A DNA stretch of 50,935 bases, from positions 1-50,935 of the forward strand of contig NZ_JNFC01000025.1 in assembly GCF_000756385.1 (NCBI RefSeq), read 5' to 3'. Origin of the DNA: Sphingopyxis sp. LC363. Its GTDB lineage: Bacteria > Pseudomonadota > Alphaproteobacteria > Sphingomonadales > Sphingomonadaceae. Of this stretch, positions 45,651 to 50,935 are shown one piece after another; positions within the stretch are counted from its first letter, which is position 1, and every line of letters starts with the position of its first letter. Under the pieces are notes generated by a model, which saw nothing but the letters and a program-made list of their open reading frames with translations, had not been told where the DNA came from and ran no database searches. The position numbers were made by a program, and so were the translations under genes.

Positions 45651-46871
45651 TTAACCGCCGTGTGTCCGGATCCATTTCTCGACTACGGGCGCGATCTCCT
45701 CGCGCCATTTGCGGCCGTTGAAGATGCCGTAATGGCCGACGCCCTTCGCCATCAGATATTTCTTCCGGTTCGCGGGTAGTGCCTTCGCGAGCGTCAGCGC
45801 CGCTTTGGTCTGGCCGATCCCCGAAATATCGTCGCGCTCGCCCTCGATCGCGAGGATCGCAATGTCCTCGATCGCCCCGATATCGACCGTCTGGCCGCGA
45901 TGCGTCATCTCGCCCTTCGGTAGCAGGTGGCGCTGGAATACCATGTCGACCGTCTGGAGATAGAATTCGGCCGTCATGTCGCACACCGCGCGATATTCGT
46001 CGTAAAATTCCTTGGTCTTGTCGGCGCTCTCGCCGTCGCCATCGACCAGATGTTTGAACATCTCCCAATGGCTCATCATATGATTGCCGAGATTCATCGA
46101 CATGAAGCCGGCGAGTTGCAGAAAGCCCGGATAGACGCGGCGGCCCGCCCCCGGATAATAGGCCGGCACGGTCGCAATCACATTTTCCTGGAACCAGGCG
46201 TGCGGCCGAGTCATCGCATGGTCGTTCACCGCGGTCGGCGCCTTGCGCGTGTCGATCGGCCCGCCCATCATCGTCAGCGTCCTGGGCCGGCATTTATGCC
46301 CGTTCGCCGCCATGACCGCCGCGGCAGCCAGGCTCGGAACCGACGGCTGACACACCGCCAGCACGTGCGCGCCGGGGCCGATATGTTCGAGCCACGAGAT
46401 CAGATAATCGACATAATCGTCGAGATCGAACCGGCCCGCCTCCAGCGGTACGTTCCGCGCATCGCGCCAGTCGGTGATCCACACATCGTGCCCCGGCAGC
46501 ATCCGTTCGACCGTACCGCGCAGCAGCGTCGCATAATGGCCCGACATAGGGGCGACGATCAACAGCTTGGGCGCATCCTTCGTGCCCTTATGCTTGAAAT
46601 GCTTGAGCTGGCCGAAAGGCTTGCGTGCCTCGATCGCTTCGGCGACACGCACGGTCTCGCCGTTGACGACGGTGTCATAGAGTTCGAAACCCGGCTTGCC
46701 GCGCGGCGCCGCAGCGTGCGCGAACACCTCGAGCGCGGAGGCGAACATGGGGCTTCCGCCGAAATAGCCGAGCGGATTCGCAGGATGCTGCATCACCTGC
46801 GCCCCCGCGGTCGCGAGCGCACTCGCCCCGGCAAGCCAATTCTTCTGCATGTCAAACGCGTGATACAGCAT
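45651..46871 (-). CDS. phaZ: intracellular polyhydroxybutyrate depolymerase
   Basis: 406 residues. MLYHAFDMQKNWLAGASALA is the typical start. VLAVCQPSVPSLAAAAVMA carries the Cys nucleophile in a V-C-Q-P-S lipase-like box that characterises intracellular PHB depolymerases. Later blocks, FYLQTVDMVFQRHLLPKGEM and GVGHYGIFNGRKWREEI, complete the pattern. It mobilises PHB granules. A palindrome CATTGTGCAATG upstream may bind a PHA regulator. The frame is open 48 codons upstream, but the chosen ATG is conserved. Confidence 0.94.
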   Translation of the reverse strand: MLYHAFDMQKNWLAGASALATAGAQVMQHPANPLGYFGGSPMFASALEVFAHAAAPRGKPGFELYDTVVNGETVRVAEAIEARKPFGQLKHFKHKGTKDAPKLLIVAPMSGHYATLLRGTVERMLPGHDVWITDWRDARNVPLEAGRFDLDDYVDYLISWLEHIGPGAHVLAVCQPSVPSLAAAAVMAANGHKCRPRTLTMMGGPIDTRKAPTAVNDHAMTRPHAWFQENVIATVPAYYPGAGRRVYPGFLQLAGFMSMNLGNHMMSHWEMFKHLVDGDGESADKTKEFYDEYRAVCDMTAEFYLQTVDMVFQRHLLPKGEMTHRGQTVDIGAIEDIAILAIEGERDDISGIGQTKAALTLAKALPANRKKYLMAKGVGHYGIFNGRKWREEIAPVVEKWIRTHGG

Positions 46872-46948
46872 ATCCAGATCATTCCTTGCGTAGCCCGGCG
46901 GCGCTCTTCGGCGCCTGCTCTTTGATGAGCAGTCTAGGGGCTCCGTCT

Positions 46949-46960
46949 CATTGTGCAATG
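46949..46960. promoter_or_regulatory. CATTGTGCAATG palindrome upstream of phaZ
   Basis: A 12-bp palindrome, 78 bp upstream of the phaZ ATG, next to TTGACG on the minus strand (complement of 46962-46967, a -35-like box). It lies in the 273-bp divergent gap between phaZ and yjhX, which holds no other gene. It could be an operator for a PHA-responsive regulator; untested. Confidence 0.4.
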
Positions 46961-47144
46961 CGTCAAAGCCATTGCGACGGGCACCGATTGCGAATATCTG
47001 CATGGCAAGGCGCATGATGCGCCGGTGGAGTGATTATGTCTGAGATTGCGGGCAACCGCTAACATCCCGGCGAAAACGGGATGTGCGCTACGTGCCGACC
47101 AGCGTCGGCGCGCCGTTGTTGCATGCAATTTCCGGACATATCCC

Positions 47145-47402
47145 ATGAATATCTCGAAAGCGGAGCAGCGCGTGCTCCATGTGCTGGCGCAAGGCGGCAT
47201 GATCCGCCATCGGCGAAACGAAACCGGCCATATCGTCGAGGCGCTGTGCTTCACCCGCGACGGCTACGTCCTCGCGAACACCGGCCTGTCGCTGTTCAAC
47301 CGGCTACGGCGCCGCGGTTTCATCGCCTCGCACGGCGGCGCGCCGTATCGCATCACGCAGCCGGGACTTCGCGCCGTGCGTGCGCAGCTCGACAATCGCT
47401 GA
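47145..47402 (+). CDS. yjhX: YjhX-family (UPF0386) protein, toxin homologue
   Basis: 85 residues. MNISKAEQRVLHVLAQGGMI and IVEALCFTRDGYVLANTGLS then RRRGFIASHGGAPYRITQPG are the full YjhX signature. The E. coli member is listed as a toxin of a YjhX/YjhQ pair, but many genomes have only yjhX. No GNAT-type partner is next to it here, so toxin activity is uncertain; a transcription-factor-like winged helix is equally possible. The chosen ATG is conserved; the frame extends 33 codons upstream. Confidence 0.9.
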   Translation: MNISKAEQRVLHVLAQGGMIRHRRNETGHIVEALCFTRDGYVLANTGLSLFNRLRRRGFIASHGGAPYRITQPGLRAVRAQLDNR

Positions 47403-47408
47403 CAAAAG

Positions 47409-47442
47409 AGGAGGAGCGCGGCGCCATCGCCGCGCTCCTCCT
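47409..47442 (+). terminator. strong hairpin after yjhX
   Basis: A 15-bp perfect stem (47409-47423 with 47428-47442) and a 4-nt loop, CCAT, immediately follow the yjhX stop. Only a short TT follows, but an A-run precedes it. It separates yjhX from the ABC transporter gene. Confidence 0.7.
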
Positions 47443-47525
47443 TGCAGCGCGACTTCAAAGCATCTGAAGCGCAGCATCATTCTGTATCGTTGAGCCCGGT
47501 CCCCGCCGCTGCTAGGGCCGGTGCG

Positions 47526-49325
47526 ATGGCCAGCCAGTCCGACCTTTCCGCCGCGAACGCTTCCGCCGAACCCCGCCGCAAGCTCGGCAGTCTGCGCATG
47601 GTGTGGCAACACGCCAGTCGCTACCCGCTGCAACTGATCGTCGCCGCGATCGCGCTTGGGGTTGCTGCGCTAGCGACGCTCGCAATCCCTTATCAATTCA
47701 AGGAAATGATCGACAGCGGCTTTATCGCCGGCGGCGGTGACGTTGCGCCGCATTTCCGCCTCTTCTACGCGATCGTCGTTGCGCTCGCCGTGGCTACCGC
47801 GCTGCGCTTCTATTTCGTCAGCTGGCTCGGCGAGCGCACCGTCGCCGACATCCGCCAAGCGGTGCAGCGCAACTTGCTGCGCCTCGCGCCCGGCTTCTTC
47901 GAAGAAAACCGCCCGTCCGAAATTGCCTCGCGCATGACGTCGGATACCGCGATCATCGAGCAGGTGGTCGGGACAACTGTATCGGTCGCGTTGCGGAACA
48001 TGGTGATGGGCGTCGGCGGCATCGTCTATCTGTTCAGCCTCTCGCCGAAACTCACCGCGGGCATCCTTCTCGGCATCCCGGTGATCATCCTGCCGATCAT
48101 GCTGCTCGGCCGGCGGCTTCAGAAAGTCTCGCGGACCAGTCAGGATCGCGTCGCCGACATCGGCGCGACCACCGCCGAACAGATGGGGGCGATGAAAATC
48201 GTCCAGGCGTTCGGTCAGGAAGCGCGCGAGGCTGATCGTTTCTCTGCCGCGGTCGAAGCCAATTTCGCGACCGCGAAGCGCCGCATCCGTCTGCGCGCGA
48301 TCATCACCGCGACGGTCATCGGCCTGCTTTTCGGTGCGATCACGACCCTGCTCTGGTACGGCGCCGAAGGCGTGGCGCAAGGGACGATTACGGGCGGCAC
48401 CATCGCCGCCTTCGTCCTGACAGGCGGGCTCGTCGCGGGAGCGTTCGGCGCGCTTACCGAAGTCTATGGCGATCTGCTCCGCGCTGCCGGCGCCGCCGAG
48501 CGACTCAGCGAACTCCTAAACGCCGAAGCGACGATCGCGCCGCCCGCAAAGCCGCTCCCCTTCCCCGTGCCGGCACTGGGTACGCTCGAATTCGCGACGG
48601 TCGAATTTCACTATCCGACCCGTCCCGATGCGCCGGCGCTCCACGATTTCACGCTCGCGATCCGCCCGCGCGAGACGGTCGCGATCGTCGGCCCCTCGGG
48701 CGCCGGCAAGTCGACGCTCTTCCAGCTTGCCGAACGTTTCTATGATCCGCAGGCGGGGCAGATCCTGCTCGACGGCGTGCCGCTGACCGAGGCCGACCCC
48801 GCCGACATCCGCGCGCGCATAGCGATGGTGCCACAGGAAACGGTGATCTTCGCTGCCTCAGCGCGCGACAACCTGCGCTACGGCAACTGGACCGCACGCG
48901 ACGAGGAATTGTGGGACGCCGCGCGCGCCGCCAATGCCGAGGAATTCCTCCGCAAATTGCCGCAAGGACTCGACACCTTCATGGGCGAAGGCGGCGCGCG
49001 CCTTTCGGGCGGCCAGCGCCAGCGCATCGCAATCGCGCGTGCACTGCTGCGCCGAGCGCCGTTGCTGCTGCTCGATGAAGCGACCTCGGCGCTCGACGCC
49101 GAATCCGAGAAGCTCGTGCAGGACGCGCTCGAAACGCTGATGGCCGATCGCACCACAATCGTCATCGCCCACCGCCTCGCGACCGTGCGCGCCGCCGACC
49201 GCATCATCGTGATGGACGATGGCCGCATCGTCGAGGAAGGCCGCCATGATGAACTCGTCGCGGCCGACGGCCTCTACGCTCGCCTTGCGCGGCTTCAGTT
49301 CCAGGACAATCTCGCCGCGGCCTGA
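47526..49325 (+). CDS. ABC exporter, fused membrane and ATPase domains
   Basis: A 599-residue half-transporter. Six hydrophobic helices in residues ~25-330 precede the ATPase: GPSGAGKSTLF (Walker A), PQETVIFAASARDN (Q-loop), RLSGGQRQRIAIARAL (signature), LLLLDEATSALDAES (Walker B) and IVIAHRLATVRAADR (H-loop). It resembles MsbA/lipid or drug exporters and should dimerise. The start MASQSDLSAAN was chosen over the frame start 28 codons upstream inside the yjhX hairpin. Confidence 0.9.
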   Translation: MASQSDLSAANASAEPRRKLGSLRMVWQHASRYPLQLIVAAIALGVAALATLAIPYQFKEMIDSGFIAGGGDVAPHFRLFYAIVVALAVATALRFYFVSWLGERTVADIRQAVQRNLLRLAPGFFEENRPSEIASRMTSDTAIIEQVVGTTVSVALRNMVMGVGGIVYLFSLSPKLTAGILLGIPVIILPIMLLGRRLQKVSRTSQDRVADIGATTAEQMGAMKIVQAFGQEAREADRFSAAVEANFATAKRRIRLRAIITATVIGLLFGAITTLLWYGAEGVAQGTITGGTIAAFVLTGGLVAGAFGALTEVYGDLLRAAGAAERLSELLNAEATIAPPAKPLPFPVPALGTLEFATVEFHYPTRPDAPALHDFTLAIRPRETVAIVGPSGAGKSTLFQLAERFYDPQAGQILLDGVPLTEADPADIRARIAMVPQETVIFAASARDNLRYGNWTARDEELWDAARAANAEEFLRKLPQGLDTFMGEGGARLSGGQRQRIAIARALLRRAPLLLLDEATSALDAESEKLVQDALETLMADRTTIVIAHRLATVRAADRIIVMDDGRIVEEGRHDELVAADGLYARLARLQFQDNLAAA

Positions 49326-49344
49326 CAATCGGAGGAAAAGGACG

Positions 49345-49881
49345 ATGCTTTACGATTTGACCGTACCGGCCTACCAAAATGGCCTGAAGGCTCTGTCCGG
49401 AGAGCTGTCGAAAGCAAGCCTGTGGGGCACGGCTAACGGCATCGGCGAGCTGCAGTTCGCGGTCGCGCGGCTGGCGCCCGACATGTTCCCGCTCGCCTCG
49501 CAGATCCGCTTTACCTGCAGCCAGGCCTTGCAGCCCCTGAGCCGGCTTGGAGGCATTGCCGTGCCGGAGCTTCCCGACGATGCGACAGACTTCGCCGGAA
49601 TGCAGGAGCAGATCGCCGCGACGCTGGCGGTCCTCGATGGCGTCGATCGCACCGCACTCGGTGACGACATGGCGCGGGCGGTCAGCTTCGACCTGCCGAA
49701 CGGCATGGTCTTCGATCTCAGCGCCGCGGACTATGTCCGCGACTGGGCGCAGCCGCAATTCTACTTCCACCGCGTCGCCGCCTATGCCGTGCTGCGCCAC
49801 ATGGGCGCCCCGCTCGGCAAGGCCGATTATGTCGCCTATATGATGCGCCATCTCCGCCCCGGAACGGCGCCCGTCGCCTGA
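49345..49881 (+). CDS. DUF1993 family protein
   Basis: 178 residues. LYDLTVPAYQNGLKALSGEL and QLRFTCSQA-like FPLASQIRFTCSQALQPL are the DUF1993 pattern, an all-helical DinB-like fold. FYFHRVAAYAVLRHMGAPLG near the end is also conserved. SD GGAGGAAAAGG lies before the ATG. It is downstream of the ABC exporter by 19 bp and probably co-transcribed. Function unknown. Confidence 0.9.
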   Translation: MLYDLTVPAYQNGLKALSGELSKASLWGTANGIGELQFAVARLAPDMFPLASQIRFTCSQALQPLSRLGGIAVPELPDDATDFAGMQEQIAATLAVLDGVDRTALGDDMARAVSFDLPNGMVFDLSAADYVRDWAQPQFYFHRVAAYAVLRHMGAPLGKADYVAYMMRHLRPGTAPVA

Positions 49882-49899
49882 GCGAGGACGCGCCGGATC

Positions 49900-50334
49900 T
49901 CAGATCAGCCCGGCGTAACCCTCGATACCTGGAAAGGCGAGCTTGGTCCCGCCATTGCGCCGGATTGCTCCGATTGCTTCGTCAACGCGCAGATAACGCG
50001 CCCGTGCATCGGGTTCGAGCAGGATCGCCGCCGGCTCTGCACGCTCCGACGCCTGCCTTACCAGAACCCCCAGCTCGGCGAGGTCGATCGCTTCGTCGTT
50101 CCAGCGGATCACGTCGCTTGTATCGATCGTCACGCGATTTTGGTCGAGTATCTTGCCGGTGACCTCATCGGGCGACAACGTCACATCGATGCTGTGCGTC
50201 GGCGGCGGAATGGTAATGATGAACATCACCAGCATTACCAGCATCACATCGATCAGCGGCGTCGTGTTGATGTCGGGATCACCATTGGGGTCGGCGCGAA
50301 AAATGCTGCGATGGAACATGCTGCGTTTGCGCAT
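49900..50334 (-). CDS. exbD: ExbD/TolR-family biopolymer transport protein
   Basis: 144 residues. DINTTPLIDVMLVMLVMFII has the single TM helix with the proton-path aspartate of ExbD/TolR. The C-terminal periplasmic domain follows (LDQNRVTIDTSDVIRWND). ExbD works with ExbB and TonB to energise outer-membrane uptake. exbB is not adjacent in the window, so partners are encoded elsewhere. A 16-bp palindrome lies 93 bp upstream. Confidence 0.9.
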   Translation of the reverse strand: MRKRSMFHRSIFRADPNGDPDINTTPLIDVMLVMLVMFIITIPPPTHSIDVTLSPDEVTGKILDQNRVTIDTSDVIRWNDEAIDLAELGVLVRQASERAEPAAILLEPDARARYLRVDEAIGAIRRNGGTKLAFPGIEGYAGLI

Positions 50335-50426
50335 CGTCTCTCTCCCGCTTGGGAATGAGCGCCATAACCGGTGAGCGCTCCGCCCCGCTTCAAGGGCTTG
50401 AGATCATCCCGAGCCCATAACGTAAT

Positions 50427-50442
50427 GGTATATCATTATACC
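50427..50442. promoter_or_regulatory. GGTATA-TCAT-TATACC palindrome upstream of exbD
   Basis: A perfect 6-bp inverted repeat with a 4-bp centre in an AT-rich patch upstream of exbD. It looks like an operator for a metal-responsive regulator (Zur/Fur-like), which would suit ExbD. The 238-bp gap also holds the ompA terminator and nothing else. Confidence 0.45.
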
Positions 50443-50503
50443 TAATCGGCAAGAAGAATCGCAAACGGTCGTTCAAAACAACTCCCTCGCGCAAGTCGCG
50501 CAC

Positions 50504-50542
50504 AAAGAAAGGGCGGCACCTTTCGGTACCGCCCCTCTTTTT
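50504..50542. terminator. intrinsic terminator for the OmpA-family gene
   Basis: GGGCGGCACC (50511-50520) pairs, with one mismatch, with GGTACCGCCC (50525-50534) around TTTC. On the minus strand TTTCTTT follows, while on plus CTCTTTTTT follows, so it works in both directions. Confidence 0.85.
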
Positions 50543-50572
50543 TCCAATCCCCGTCGGGGATGGAAATCGGTC

Positions 50573-50935
50573 TTACATGCCCGAGTTCGGACCGTAAGTG
50601 ATTTCCACGCGACGGTTCTGGTCGTTGCGGACGCCGTCGGCGGTCGCAACGGCCGGGCGGGTTTCGCCGAAGCCCTGCGCGCTGATCGAGCCATCCGAGA
50701 TACCACGAGCGGTCAGATAGCTGCGAACCGCGTCGTTGCGGCGGTTCGACAGGCCGACGTTGTACGTGGCCGAACCCGAACGGTCGGCGTGACCGGCGAG
50801 CATGACCTGCGTACCCGTGCAACCACGGTTGTAGGCGCTGATCGCGTTGTCCAGCGTCGAAGCCGCTTCCGGCGTGATGTTCGACTGATCCCAGTCGAAA
50901 TACACGATGTACGGCCCAGGTGCGCATTCCACGAC
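50573..50935 (-). CDS. OmpA-family protein, C-terminal domain (partial)
   Basis: The gene enters from the right edge, so only the last ~120 residues are present. YIVYFDWDQSNITPEAASTL and MLAGHADRSGSATYNVGLSN are the OmpA-like peptidoglycan-binding fold, and RVEITYGPNSGM ends the protein. An N-terminal beta-barrel or lipoprotein signal is expected outside the window. No start codon is assigned. A strong terminator follows the stop. Confidence 0.88.
   Translation of the reverse strand, partial: VVECAPGPYIVYFDWDQSNITPEAASTLDNAISAYNRGCTGTQVMLAGHADRSGSATYNVGLSNRRNDAVRSYLTARGISDGSISAQGFGETRPAVATADGVRNDQNRRVEITYGPNSGM

Overview
The window is a high-GC, densely packed chromosomal segment of an alphaproteobacterium, most likely Sphingomonadaceae and Sphingopyxis-like. 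This rests on the TCA layout (mdh-sucD-sucA-odhB), the exosortase-A O-glycosylation locus, heme A synthase of the COX15 type, a YjhX family protein and many genes that overlap by ATGA, GTGA or TGATG. Both ends cut genes: odhB (E2 of 2-oxoglutarate dehydrogenase) on the left and an OmpA-family protein on the right. I found no tRNA, rRNA, CRISPR array, transposase gene or prophage module.

Layout. 1-5.3 kb (minus): central metabolism, read mdh -> sucD -> sucA -> odhB, with no sucC beside sucD. 5.6-6.7 kb (plus): a polysaccharide deacetylase. 6.6-10.0 kb (minus): a tight operon sdhB -> metallo-beta-lactamase-fold lipoprotein -> hotdog thioesterase -> zapE. 10.1-17.5 kb: an apparent surface-phosphodiester cluster. 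On plus it has flippase, HAD phosphatase, CDP-glycerol glycerophosphotransferase-like enzyme, CDP-alcohol phosphotransferase with an N-terminal extension, and a HIT protein. Converging on it on minus are an alpha/beta hydrolase and two nucleotidyltransferases. This is the best candidate for an undescribed system: the genes fit a route that activates an alcohol phosphate with CTP, builds a phosphodiester, trims it and flips it across the membrane.

17.6-21.5 kb (plus): lipid-kinase-like protein plus metallophosphoesterase, then an uncharacterised 366-residue protein translationally coupled to an APH-type kinase. 21.5-24.6 kb (minus): rplM-rpsI, and heme A synthase with a coupled periplasmic protein. 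24.7-29.6 kb (plus): M48 protease, msrA, a complete yfiR-yfiN-yfiB cyclic-di-GMP module and galU. 29.6-31.7 kb (minus): aqpZ and a soluble chemoreceptor. 31.9-33.8 kb: a small lipoprotein, then an S24 repressor divergent from a small HTH-like gene and its coupled partner, with palindromic operators between them. A 170-bp TA-flanked MITE sits exactly at the overlapping stop codons of two convergent genes.

33.8-38.5 kb: a two-TM protein, the exosortase-A-associated glycosyltransferase, a 54-residue membrane protein, the O-glycosylation ligase and topoisomerase IB. 38.6-50.9 kb: MscS channel, MaoC hydratase and thiolase, AhpD-like and ABM proteins, soxR with a divergent glyoxalase-fold gene and a 19-bp-spacer promoter, PNPOx-like protein, dipeptide epimerase, DUF1232 protein, phaZ, yjhX, an ABC exporter, DUF1993 protein, exbD and the OmpA fragment. 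Calls rest on motifs and context read by eye; no database search was possible.
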